Shown: positions 22,722 through 33,444 of the stretch, piece after piece
Position numbering within the stretch: position 1 is the first letter of the stretch
Layout: every line of letters starts with the position of its first letter
Source: Diphasiastrum complanatum
Lineage: Eukaryota; Streptophyta; Lycopodiopsida; Lycopodiales; Lycopodiaceae
DNA length: 64,000 nt
Direction of reading: 5' to 3'
Assembly: GCA_029204225.1 (NCBI GenBank)
Contig: CM055095.1
Coordinates: 38,742,141-38,806,140, forward strand
Program-made: the position numbers and the translations under genes
The notes under the pieces: generated by a model
Database searches by the model: none
Seen by the model: only the letters and a program-made list of their open reading frames with translations
Told to the model about the DNA's origin: nothing

Positions 22722-23403
22722 TGTAAAAATTACAGCAAATAAGGATCCTAAAACACTTGAAATGATGAGGGAAACAATAGATTATGATTTCATAATATTA
22801 GCACAAGTTGAACCATCAAAATCCATCAAAAATTTATGCTTGAACCTCACTAAATGGCCCAAATCCTTGAAGAAGGCTTCACACGTGTGAAAGTACGGCC
22901 TCCCACAGTCTGAGTACTGTACACCAGACCTACATTCAATCCTATAATCATTAGTAATCACAAGTACTCAAACAATTATGAACATAGAGAGCAATTGCAC
23001 CATTATGAGAGAAAAAACATGAAATTGCTTGATTGATTTTGGTGAGATATCATCACCTATATATACATGATCCATCACGGTTTTGGGCAGGTATGAGTAG
23101 CCCTAAACCTATCCCTAATGCTAATTTTGGTGGATCTTTCATCCCTACCAAGTTAGGGTTGGAATCTTGGAGATCCCTCAACAATGCAAAAAATACTAAA
23201 AATAGCTCCTATTTTTTCTCCCTTGTATCTAAGCATAATTTGGACTCATTCCAAAGGTTCTAACACTTAGGTCTACTTGAGAACATCCTTATGAATGGAA
23301 TCCTATGCTATTTGGCACGTGTGACAAGCCACATCATGACTATCTAACTATTTACATGTCATATGACCAAAACTAGTCAAGCTAGAATTGTGAATTTTTA
23401 ACA
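22722..23403 (-). repeat. Copia element 3' LTR
   Basis: 682 bp, same length as 28198-28879. It holds the palindrome TTCACACGTGTGAA at 22878-22891 and a half palindrome CACGTGTG at 23316-23323, which is about 83 bp from the LTR start. Confidence 0.95.
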
Positions 23404-23414
23404 CTCCTCCTCAC
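23404..23414 (-). promoter_or_regulatory. Copia polypurine tract
   Basis: GTGAGGAGGAG on the minus strand, directly before the 3' LTR. Copia-1 has the same tract before its LTR. Confidence 0.8.
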
Positions 23415-23417
23415 TAT

Positions 23418-26400
23418 CTAGCTTGGTTCAATCATTGCTTTACTAATCACTCCAAGTGATGATCTGAACTTCATAAAAGATGTCTTTTGAAGTGGTTTAG
23501 TAAGTAGATCAGCTACACATTCATTGCTTGGAACATGCTCCAAAGCAATCTCCTTGGCTTGCACCATTTCTCTCACAAAGTGATGGCATATCTCAATGTG
23601 CTTAGATCTTGCATGGAAGATTGGGTTAGATGCAAGGTGTTGGGCTGATATATTGTCATTGTAGATGATTGGTGCCTCCTCTGAATCCATGATCTTTAGT
23701 TCCACCAATAATCTCTTGATCCAAAGTACCTCCTTTGTAGTGGTTGTCAAAGCTTTGTACTCGGCCTCGGTTGAAGATAGAGATATAGTTTCTTGCTTTT
23801 TTGAAAGCCATGAAACCACACCTTCTCCTATGAAAGTTGAATAGGCACTTGTTGATTTCCTATCCCTCTTGTCCCCTGCAAAATCTGAATCACTAAATGC
23901 ATGAAGGTTAATCACATCTCCTCTATATAGAATCCCAAAATCCAATGTACCCGAGATGTATCTTAGAATCCTCTTAGCCTTTTTCCAATGGATATTCAAT
24001 GGCTTTTGCATGGATTGGCTCAACCTACATACACTAAAGCTAAGATCTGGTCTAGTTATAGTGATCCACATTAAGGAACCTATAAGTTGCCTAAACAAAG
24101 TGATGTCCATGAAGGATCTTTCATCATCTTCATTTGGCACTTTTACATCTTGCTCCATTGGTGTGTCAACACTTTTGCATACTTCCATCTTAAACTTCTT
24201 CAAAAGACTTTGATCATAGTTTACTTGACTTATAAAGATAAAATCAGAACCTCTAAGTACTTCTATGCCTAAGATGAAGTGAAGACACCCTAGATCTACC
24301 ATCTTGAACTCTAAGGATAGATCTATCTTGATTTTTTCAATACCATCAACACTATTTCCACTAATGATGATGTCATCTACATAAATGAGTAAAAGTACAA
24401 TACCAACATCATCAAACTTAATGTAAAAAGTAGGATCATATTCACTTTGAACAAAAGAAAGTGAAATAAGATAGCAATGTAGTCTTGAATTCCAAGATCT
24501 CGAGGCTTGCTTCAAGCCATAGATGCTTCTTTGGAGATGGCATACTTTGTTCTCCATTCCATGCTTGATGAGCCCTTGTGGCTGCTCCATATAGATATCC
24601 TCTTCCAAAAAACCATTCAAGAAAGCATTAGAGACATCCATTTGACATAGAATCCATCCAAAATGTGATGCAAGTGCAATGATTAGTCTTATTGTGACCA
24701 TCTTGGCCACGGGTGCAAAAGTTTCCTCATAGTCTATCCCTCTCTCTTGAGCATAACCCTTTGCAACTTATCTTGCTTTATGTTTGTTAACACTCCCATT
24801 TGCATTCAACTTAAGCTTGAAGACCCACTTGCATCCTATTACATTCCTTTGAGGTCTCTCAACAAGCAACCAAGTTTCATTCTCAATCAAGGCATCATAC
24901 TCATCCAACATAGCTTTATACCATTCTTTGGAGTTCAATGCATCTTCACCATTAGACGGTTCTTCAAAACTAGATAAAGCATAAGAAGTGGATGAGATAC
25001 CCTCAACTTGTTGTCCTTTTCCTTGATATGTGAGCCTTGATGGCTCCACTTTTTCCCTTGAAGATCTCCTTGGTGTGATAGGTGGGTTTGGTGCTTGCTC
25101 CTCCATGAGCTCCTCCTCAAAACCAAGATCTTGCTCCTCAGCCATCTTCTTCTTGATTGTTGGAGCACTTGAGCCTTCTTCAAGCATATGCATATGATGT
25201 TCATCAAAGATGACATCCCTTGAAACAACAAATTTGTTCAAGGATGGGAGATAGACTTTGTAGCCCTTGCTTGAGCTTGCATATCCAAGCATGATCCCTC
25301 TTGTGGAAGATGGATCCTCCTTAGTTCTTGTTTCCAATGGCACATGCACATAACATATACACCCAAAAACTTTCAAGTGATTAAGATTGGGTTTCTTTCC
25401 ATACAACATCTCATAAGGAGTTTTGCCTTCAATTGCTTTGCAAGACACCCTATTCATCAAGTAGTTTGCACATACAAGAGACTCACCCCAAAAGGATTTG
25501 GGCAAACAAGCATCTAATCTTAAAGCCTTAGAACATTCACATAATGTTCTATTCCTTCTTTCAGCAACTCCATTTTGTTGAGGAGTGTAAGGACAAGAAG
25601 TCTCTTTCTTGATCCCTTCCTCCTCACAAAAGGCCTTGAACTCATTGGAGATGAATTCTCCACCATTGTCACTTCTAAGAATCTTGATGCTATGATTATG
25701 ATGCCTTTCTACAAACAACTTGAACTTTACAAAAGTATCAAATACTTGAGACTTGAAGGAAAGTAAGAACACCCAACAATATCTTGAGTAGTCATCAATG
25801 AAGGTTAAAAACATGGATGAACCTCCATTAGATTTGGTGCTAGCAATGTGCACATCCGAGTGTATGAGTTCAAGAGGATGAGATGACTTTGTGATGGAGT
25901 TAGGAAACACCTTCTTATGTGCCTTGGATAAGGCACAAGCTTCACAAACCTTGTCTTCCTTCCCAATAGACCTTGGTAGGCCTAAAGCATACTCCTCCTT
26001 GATCATAGCCTCCATGGAACCCGAGTTGACATGTCCAAGTCTTTTGTGCCATAAAGTAAAGGTAGATATCTTGCTCTTCTCGGCCAACATGACAACATTA
26101 GTATCCACAAATGCATCCAGCTTATAAAGTTTGCCAAGTCTAGTGCCCTTAGCCACTATCTTACCCTTCTTCTTGATGAAACATTCATTTGAAGCAAAGT
26201 CAACATTGAAACCATTGTCTACCATTTGGCCAACACTTAGTAGATTCTTTGTTATTGTAGGAATGTACAAAACAGCTTCTATGTTGATCTTTTTGGAAGA
26301 TCCTAAGCAAAGGGGAATGCTACCAACTCCTTCAATCTTACAAGCTTCATCATTTGCTGTATAGATAGACTTTATAGGTCCATCATAAGATAAGAGAGAA

Positions 26401-27386
26401 GAGAAAAACTCCCTTTTACTAGTCATGTGTGAACTAGCACCCGAGTCAATCCACCAAGGATCTTCTCCTTTGAAGCTTGTTGAAAAAAATATGGACATCA
26501 TGAGAGAGTCCTCATGTGAACTCTCCTCCTCCTCCTCTTTGCTCATGTTGGCTTGGCTTTGATCTTGCTTCCTCTTGAAGCATTCCGAGGCATAATGCCC
26601 CATCTTGCTACAATAGTAGCACTTCACCTTTGATTTGTCCTTCTTGACTTTGGTGGTTGATGGAGATGCCTTTGGGGGTCCTTCTTGATCCTCAAGCTTT
26701 GTAGACTTCTTTAATGTTGATCCTTTGCCTTTGGACTTGCCTTTTCCTTTGGTGAAGAGAGCTTGGTCATCTCCACCTTGGATGGAAAGCCTATCCATCC
26801 TCTCTTGCATTTGGCTCCTTCTTGATTCCTCGGCCATGAGTGTGCCTTGGAGTTCTTCAAGTATGGGTAGCTTACCCATAATTGCATATCCCTGAACCAA
26901 ATTGTCAAATTCAAAGCTTAGTCCATTCAATATGAGTTGAACAAGCTCTTCATCCTTGATAGGGTCACCTATAAAGGCTAGCTCTTTGTTCAATTCCTTT
27001 ACTCTTAGGACAAAAGTATGTGCACTCTCTCCTTTCTTTTGATAGCTTCTATAGATTTGATTCTTCAAAGCTAACATTCTAGTTTGGTTTTTGGATTCAT
27101 AGACCTTTTGCAAAGTCTCCCAAGCATCTTGAGATGAAGTGCAATCTCCTACCTCTCTTAAGAGTTCATTTGCAACATTCATTTTTATGCAATGTAGTGC
27201 AACATTGCACCTCTTGATGTATTTGGCTTTTTCTTGAGGATGAATAGGTTCACCCTCCTTACCATTTACAATTTCCATCAGATCTTGCATGATCATGATG
27301 GATTCCATTCTAACTTTCCATATGGAATAGTTAGTTTTGTTGAGCCTTTCATTAGTATCCAAAAGATATGCATTTATAGATGCCAT
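23418..27386 (-). pseudogene. Copia gag-pol polyprotein with a single internal stop
   Basis: One frame of 1323 codons including the stop is broken only by a TAA at 24768-24770, where relatives have Leu (between KHKAR and VAKGYA). Gag starts at the ATG 27386 (SNY/TNYSIWKVRMESI). A CCHC knuckle is at residues 256-269, protease DSGASSHM at 314-321, and the integrase finger has His447, His452, Cys481 and Cys484. The D,D35E core is Asp511, Asp573 and Glu609. After the stop come reverse transcriptase (QMDVSNAFLNG, YVDD) and RNase H (SDSDFAGD, TEAEYKAL). It would make the virus-like particle and copy and insert the element. Because of the stop this copy could supply gag, protease and integrase, but not reverse transcriptase without readthrough. 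Confidence 0.95.
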
Positions 27387-28184
27387 CTAGTCTCCTAATC
27401 AAGGACTTGACACAAATGAAGGTTACTTCTATTGATTTGATTGAAGGTCTACCTTATCCCACTTCTTAGGGACCTGAAAAGATCAGTAATAGACTTCCTA
27501 TAAAGATCTAAGAATGATCTCTAACAAAATCAAATCATAGAATACTAGAAACAATGCACTTGCTTGATTGAAGTAGACAATACTAGTAGAATTGCCCCTC
27601 TTTCTATAAAGAACATTAAAGCTTCCAAATGATCTGATCAAGAGTGAATTTTAGCAACCTAATATACTTCCAAAATAACTTGTAAAAGATCTAAATGGAA
27701 CTTAATGAGGATGCAACACATTCTACTATCCAATCACAAGCAAAAAATGATCAAAATTGATGAAAAATTGATCTAATTTGGTGCATAAGTCAAGCAATGG
27801 TTGGACTGAACCTAAATCACTTTAGGAGGTGTCTACTACACCTTAGAACAGCCTTGAAGAGTCCCCAAAACTCTGATCTTCCCTCTCCTTGAATGCTAGA
27901 AAGCCTCCTCTATGAAATCACCTCCAAAACTTGCTTAGAAATCAATGCTTGGAGCAAGCAAAACTTGCTATCTTGGTAATGTGAATTGAATTCGACTTTG
28001 CCTCTGGTTTTAGACACCTAAACACCTGCAAATGAAGTCACACAACACCAATCTCCAATGTATTTGACTCACTTTGAGTTCTAGAATCAATACTAGATGC
28101 TAAGATCCAATCTACACAAGATTTAGATCAAAAATTGTGATCAAATTGAATGAAAACCAAGGATTTAGCTCATTTCAGCCGTTA
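27387..28184 (-). other. Copia untranslated leader
   Basis: About 800 bp between the primer site and the gag ATG. I see no coding potential; it is AT-rich. Confidence 0.7.
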
Positions 28185-28197
28185 GGCTCTGATACCA
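28185..28197 (-). promoter_or_regulatory. Copia primer binding site
   Basis: On the minus strand TGGTATCAGAGCC follows the 5' LTR without a gap. It is complementary to the initiator tRNA-Met. Confidence 0.9.
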
Positions 28198-28879
28198 TGT
28201 AAAAATTACAGCAAATAAGGATCCTAAAACACTTGAAATGATGAGGGAAACAATAGATTATGATTTCATAAGATTAGCACAAGTTGAACCATCAAAATCC
28301 ATCAAAAATCTATGCTTGAACCTCACTAAATGGCCCAAATCCTTGAAGAAGGCTTCACACGTGTGAAAGTACGGCCTCCCACAGTCTGAGTAATGTACAC
28401 CAGACCTACATTCAATCCTATAATTATTAGTAATCACAAGTACTCAAACAATTATGAACATAGAGAGCAATTGCACCATTATGAGAGAAAAAACATGAAA
28501 TTGCTTGATTGATTTTGGTGAGATATCATCACCTATATATACATGATCCATCACGGTTTTGGGCAGGTATGAGTAGCCCTAAACCTATCCCTAATGCTAA
28601 TTTTGGTGGATCTTTCATCCCTACCAAGTTAGGGTTGGAATCTTGGAGATCTCTCAACAATGCAAAAATTACCAAAAATAGCTCCTATTTTTTCTCCCTT
28701 GTATCTAAGCATAATTTGGACTCATTCCAAAGGTTCTAACACTTAGGTCTACTTGAGAACATCCTTATGAATGGAATCCTATGCTATTTGGCACGTGTGA
28801 CAAGCTACATCATGACTATCTAACTATTTACAAGTCATATGACCAAAACTAGTCAAGCTAGAATTGTGAATTTTTAACA
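28198..28879 (-). repeat. Copia element 5' LTR
   Basis: 682 bp. It carries the palindrome TTCACACGTGTGAA at 28354-28367 and a TATA-like GTATATATAG on the minus strand at 28533-28542, the likely promoter. Confidence 0.95.
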
Positions 28880-29790
28880 TCCTGGTGCCCTGCTTGTTTG
28901 TGTTGCTGAGCCAAAATTAGCTCTTGCTGTAGCTTGGTGAGGTCTACTCGCAGTTGTGTATTACTCGTTGCCAACTGTAGTACCCTGTTTTTAAGAATAG
29001 CTTTGGCTGCTACCGCATCCAAGATGTATTTTCCTAGGGTTTGGTACGCTGTCGTTAGATCCGTGGGAGTTGCTGGTACATTGGCACTGGCAGGGGCTTG
29101 TGTTGTATCGGCCCCGACGACTTGTGGAATTCCGTCATCATTGTCTTCAATCAGGTTTTCATTTGTCCTAATGTCATCTGGGTCGGTAGGGTCAACCCGA
29201 TCTAGTGATGCTACAAAAACTGTTTGTACAAATGCATCATTAGGCAGCAGTTGGCTGCCCTCGGTGACCTTTGGCGAAGCGGGTGGGGTGTGAGAAACAA
29301 TTGTGGAAACAGGGGTGAGGACAGTTTGTCCGAATGAGAGGATGGGAGAAACAGTGGGGAACTGAAGGGTGGTGTGGAGTACGGAAGAAGGTGAGGATGG
29401 AGCATAAAGTGTCTAGTGTGGGGGTGAGAAATTGATAACTTGCATCCATGCCAGAGTGTCGGGAGACAGTTGTGAATCAGAATGGTTGAATGTGAGAGGA
29501 GCAATGGTGGTGGCAGGAGTAATGGAGGATGCCATGGTGATGGATGGAGCAGTAGACACTGGAAGAGAAGTAGGAGTGGTATCAACAGAAGAAATGAGAA
29601 TGGAGACAGAAACATATGTGGATGGAATAGGAAGAGAGGTAGCAAGAATAGAAATTAGAGTGGGGGGTTGCACGGAAGAAGAAGTGGTGGTGGTTGATGG
29701 AGTAGTTAGTGCTGCAGTGGAGACACATCTTTGGGTAACAGGTGGAGATGTGGATGTAGAGGCAGCACCACACATTCGTTTGCTGGCCAC
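28880..29790 (-). pseudogene. G-family protein, N-terminal part
   Basis: On the minus strand, from 29790: MASKRMCGAASTSTS, then a long Ser/Thr/Pro-rich stretch (TTPSTTTTSSSVQPP), a stop at 29413-29415 or a frame change, then an acidic stretch with DRVDPTDPDDIRTNENL and a coiled-coil start, QLRVDLTKLQQELILAQQ. The ATG at 29788-29790 is the first available, but similarity to other sequence stops here, so the true start is unknown. The coil continues at 22721-22301 across the copia insertion. Confidence 0.6.
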
Positions 29791-29798
29791 ACACCCAA

Positions 29799-30090
29799 GC
29801 CCGTTATATCCTCATAGCCACAGATTACGCCACTAAGTGTGTTGAGGCTTGGGCAACAAAGGATGCCAACGCAAAGACTGTAGCGCATTTTCTTTACAAA
29901 AATATTATTACACATTTTGGTTGTCCTATAGAGCTAGTTAGTGATCGCGGCACACACTTTTTAAATACTATCATTGATAATTTGCTACACCATTACCTTG
30001 TAGTTCATCGGAAGAGTGCACCATACTATCCTAGATGTAATGGCCAGGCCGAATCAACTAACAAGACGATATGTAAGATATTGACCCAAT
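29799..30090 (+). pseudogene. Gypsy integrase core fragment
   Basis: The frame reads ILIATDYATKCVEAWATKD, HFGCPIELVSDRGTHF and APYYPRCNGQAESTNKT, the end of a D,D,E core of gypsy integrase. It is short, has no start, and is abutted on the left by the minus-strand G gene. The family A integrase at 58641-59470 has the similar IIVATDYLTKWVEA. A T-rich 170-bp non-coding stretch follows. Confidence 0.75.
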
Positions 30091-30263
30091 CTAACACTTT
30101 TTCTCTGGTATATATTTTACATTTTTTATTTACTTATTTCCTTGCTTGTTATTCTCTTTTTGCGTGCCTATTTTTGTACTCTTTTCTTGTTTATAATTCA
30201 TACCTGTACTTATTTACTTTCTGTGCATTTTTTTCTCTAATTACTCATTTGTCATGAATGTTC

Positions 30264-30918
30264 TGTGAAAAATACAGATCCTAAGTGGATCTAAACTCCA
30301 AGATCATTGGCTTGAATGCTTGCACTCCAAACTACATAAGCTAGGAATTGGCAACACATTCTATGCTATCTAGAATGCAAAGAACTTGATCAAAAAGCAT
30401 TTATCACAAATGGAAACTTCCATAAACATCAAGTGCGGCCCAAAATAGCATTATACAGTCCATAATACATCAGCCTACCACTTTTGGAAAGCACCTAAGA
30501 TCATACACAATAGCTTGAAGACAATACACACAACAATGCTCTCAATGGAGGAAGAAACAATGACAATGATCTATTGATCTCAATGAAGCATACAAAAGGT
30601 TTCTCCAACCTGTTCTCCACGACTTCCCTACTATTTATGGATGAGGAAGATGACTCTCTCTCCTCTCTCTAGAAGGTACTTGACCCTAGATATTCCCTAT
30701 ATAGGAAAAATAGCTAAAAATGGCTTATATGACCAAAATACATCAAAATGGTCTCATTTTGAAGGGTATGAAGTTTGACACTTCATCATACTGAAAAAAT
30801 ACAGTAAATAAAAACATTGTGGCCTGGTTCACACGTGTGAAACTCCAGAACCAAAACTATTTACAATTTTAGCCAATTTAGGCCTCAAACTAGCTAGGAA
30901 ATGTTGACAATTTTCACA
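30264..30918 (-). repeat. Solo copia LTR with target duplication
   Basis: The 655-bp unit has perfect 8-bp inverted ends (TGTGAAAA...TTTTCACA) and is flanked by TGTTC at 30259-30263 and 30919-30923. No internal region is present, so it is a solo LTR left by recombination between two LTRs. The minus orientation is inferred from likeness of the ends to the copia LTR at 28198. It holds TTCACACGTGTGAA at 30828-30841, about 84 bp from the LTR start. Confidence 0.85.
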
Positions 30919-31119
30919 TGTTCTAGGTCAACAAACGATAGGCTACACCATATGAAACAGATTTATCACACTTTAGGCCCATCTCATGATATCTCAATGT
31001 TCCCGCTTAAACATACAATCATTTATTGAGATACTTCTTTCTCATAAGAACTTCTGCTTTGAGCCACAGTCATATTTTCTCCCTTCACTTAAATCACATA
31101 GATCCATTCCTCCATACAG

Positions 31120-31540
31120 GACTCCTGTCAAATCTCAACTGAAGGAGTCCTATCAAATCTCAACCGAAGGACTCTTGTCAAATCTCAACGAAAGGATCCT
31201 GTCAGATCTCGACCAGAGCAGCCACTCAGATCTCAACCGGAACACCCACTCAGATCTGGACCGGAGAATCCTGTCAAATCTTGACCGGAGCATCCACTCA
31301 GATCTCGACCGGAGCACCCACTCAGATCTCGACCAGAGCATCCTGTCAGATCGCGACCAGAGCACCCACTCAGATCTCGACAGGAGCCACCACTCAGATC
31401 TCAACCGGAGCACCCACTCAAGTCTCGACCAGAGCATCCTGTTGTATCTCAATCGAAGCGTTCTGTTTGATCTCAACTGAAGCCATCTATTAGATCTCGA
31501 CCGGAGCGCCTCACTCAAATCTTGACCGGAGGTTTCAATT
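31120..31540 (+). repeat. 24-nt minisatellite array
   Basis: About 17 copies of a 24-nt unit like CTCGACCGGAGCACCCACTC with variations. Because the period is divisible by three, both strands stay open: the plus strand reads HSDLDRST repeats and the minus strand Arg/Ser/Trp repeats. Nothing else suggests a real protein. Confidence 0.8.
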
Positions 31541-32015
31541 TCAAAACTCAACGAACCGGCATGTCACATCTCGTCTAAAACCAGACGACGGCGTCCATAA
31601 ATGCCATCACAACGATGCCATTCGCACCTCAACAAAGTGCGAATCCTGGCATTTCTTGCGACAATCTACTAGCGATCTTCTTGCTCCTGTGCTCGATCCT
31701 GATGCTCTTTTGTTCAATATTTTTGTCATCGGTTACACTCCACCTCCACCGAGGATATTCCATCATCATTTGATTACCATTCAGAGTGCCATCACCAAAC
31801 CTTTTCAAACCTAACATCACCTGTAGAATATACATCAATTTGAAACTTTTCGCATGCTGAGGGGTAGTGTCATGCGAGCATTCATCACTCTCCCGTTACA
31901 CTATTGGAAATAACATCATCAACATAAAACACTTGTTTTTTTCTTTGAGTTCATTCACCACCTCCATACATCCATTTCCACAAATATCCACCTTCCCAAC
32001 ATCTCCGTCCTTGAC
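31541..32015. other. Non-coding interval between repeat arrays
   Basis: I see no gene and no repeat with known ends; it is C- and T-rich toward the right. Confidence 0.5.
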
Positions 32016-32265
32016 CAACATCTCCACATCTTCTGCTTTCAGACATTAAACCTTCCATATTTCTTCACCCAACCTCATTCCGTCACCATCCTTTCATTCC
32101 ACAACATACTTCGCTTTCCACATATCTTCCAATCCATCCTTCCAAAAAACACCTCCACATCTTCAGCCTTCAGACATTTTACCTTCCATTTTTCTTTATC
32201 TAACCTCATTCCTTCACAACCTTTTCATTCTGCAACATACTTTGCTCTACACAAATCTTCCAATC
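32016..32265. repeat. Tandem duplication, about 131-bp period
   Basis: Two adjacent copies share CTCCACATCTTC, TTCAGACATT, ACCTTCCAT, CCTCATTCC and CAACATACTT in the same order, 131 bp apart (AGACAT at 32041 and 32172). Confidence 0.7.
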
Positions 32266-32575
32266 CCTTCTCAACCGATGCTTTCACCTGCCTTCTCACC
32301 CAAAGCCTCCATCCCATCTCAACCGCACACCTCCATTCAATTCTCGACCGACGCCTATGTTCAAATCTCAACCAAAGCCTCCATCAATTCTCGACCTAAG
32401 CCTAGTCCCATCTCGACCGAAGCCTATGTCCCATCTCGATCGAAGCCTCCGTCCCACCTCAACCGAAGCCTCCATCTCACCTCAACCGAAGCCTCCGTTT
32501 AAATCTCAACCGAAGCCTCCATCAAATCTCAACCGACGCACCCTTAACCATGTTTCAAATCTCAACCGACACACT
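32266..32575 (+). repeat. Second, diverged minisatellite array (23-24 nt)
   Basis: About 12 copies of a unit around CTCAACCGAAGCCTCCATC. The core CTC(A/G)ACCG(A/G)AGC is the same as in the array at 31120-31540, so the two arrays are related. Confidence 0.75.
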
Positions 32576-32857
32576 TTTTGTAGACCAACACTATTTTAGT
32601 AATTTTGGGACAATTTCAAGTCCCATTCTTTTCTTTTATGAGGTCCTATGCTCAAAATTAAGTTCAATTGCACAAACTGGACAAAGACCTATGCTCAAAC
32701 TTAGGTTCTAGGATATGCTCCTTTGCTTGAACTTAAGTTCAAGCACACAAGCATGTACTAGAGAGGATATAGAGAAAAATTAATTTGTTTCAAAGTCAAG
32801 AAATTCTCCCAATATTACTAAAACAGTGTTGACCACTATTTTTTTCATTTTTTCACC
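32576..32857. other. Non-coding stretch before the K gene
   Basis: AT-rich, with a short internal repeat of CCTATGCTCAAA (near 32644 and 32689). No gene seen; it could hold the K leader. Confidence 0.4.
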
Positions 32858-33444
32858 ATGTCTTCCAACCCCAATTCCAGTTCCGACGACCCCGATGCTA
32901 ATAAGCTCGACATCTAGCTATGCAAATTGGATATTATAGAGATGCAAAACTGGTACCAGCAGGCAGAATCATTTTTCAAGGCAATTGAGCTCCAAATCCT
33001 TGTCCTAACTGGGTATCAAAGTTTGTACCTGATACACATGGCGTACGCAAATTATACTGCTACGACAAGATCGTGCCAACTCATAGTTCCCCCTGTCAGG
33101 AACTATCTTTATAACATATCTTTTGCGGCGGCCAACTTGCAGCCCTTCGGGTTCCCTCGAGGACCAAATGCTATCACCAAGATGCTCTAGAAGATTGAGC
33201 AGACAGCCTATTTCAAATACATAGATCCCTCAGTGGACAAATGGAAGAATAAAGATGAGTACCGCATCGAGGCCATTAATGATCAACAGTTGCAAGCGAC
33301 ATGTGCATACTTAACTAGGTGCACACAATGACCAAGAACCAAGGTGGTGAGGGTACCCATGTCCCTATTCCACATTTTGGCAGATTCATGACTGCATGCC
33401 CAAAACCTTTATGATTGGGCACAGTTTGTTTCGAACTGCCTTCA
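32858..33444 (+). pseudogene. K-family protein, N-terminal part
   Basis: The ATG at 32858 starts MSSNPNSSSDDPDANKLDI, then a TAG. The frame continues with MQNWYQQAESFFKAIELQI, VPPVRNYLYNISFAAANL, AYFKYIDPSVDKWKNKDEY and NLYDWAQFVSNCLHEY, with three more stops. I do not recognise it. It ends at the Copia-3 5' LTR, and K-type sequence resumes after the 3' LTR at 39501. I infer the two flanks belong to one element, but no target duplication is visible to prove it. Confidence 0.5.

Larger units (their letters stand above)
22722..28879 (-). mobile_element. Nearly intact Ty1/copia element
   Basis: Two 682-bp LTRs with matching ends (TGTTAAAAATT...AATTTTTACA on the minus strand), a perfect 5-bp duplication TCCTG (22717-22721 and 28880-28884), a tRNA-Met primer site, a purine tract and one long gag-pol frame define a full element. 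By eye the LTRs differ at about 9 positions (1.3%), so the insertion is recent in this window. It lies in the coiled-coil gene of a minus-strand G element. The only coding lesion I find is one TAA. Confidence 0.96.
14872..29790 (-). mobile_element. G element (minus strand), split by two nested insertions
   Basis: Its parts, read right to left, are 29790-28880, 22721-22301, 16156-15309 and the LTR 15308-14872. The gaps are exactly filled by a copia element (22722-28879, target TCCTG) and a chromovirus (16157-22300, target GCTGG). Joining the flanks at each 5-bp duplication restores continuity of the coiled-coil protein. The LTR is truncated at 14872, and no 5' LTR is seen at 29790, where a gypsy fragment on the other strand begins. 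Confidence 0.75.

Noticed and set aside
23033-23263. A 76-codon open frame found identically in both LTRs of the copia element (also 28509-28739)
   Set aside because: It lies within LTRs, antisense to the element, and is duplicated because the LTRs are; there is no sign of coding selection.
29211-29836. Several overlapping open frames on both strands near the G N-terminus
   Set aside because: Low-complexity Ser/Thr/Pro coding on the minus strand makes the other frames open by chance; only the minus-strand G frame has relatives.
30986-31551. Open frames on both strands with Ser/Asp/Arg-rich repeats
   Set aside because: They result from a 24-nt tandem repeat whose period is a multiple of three.
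31120-32575. CRISPR-like regular repeats
   Set aside because: Repeats are contiguous without unique spacers and the context is a plant nuclear genome.
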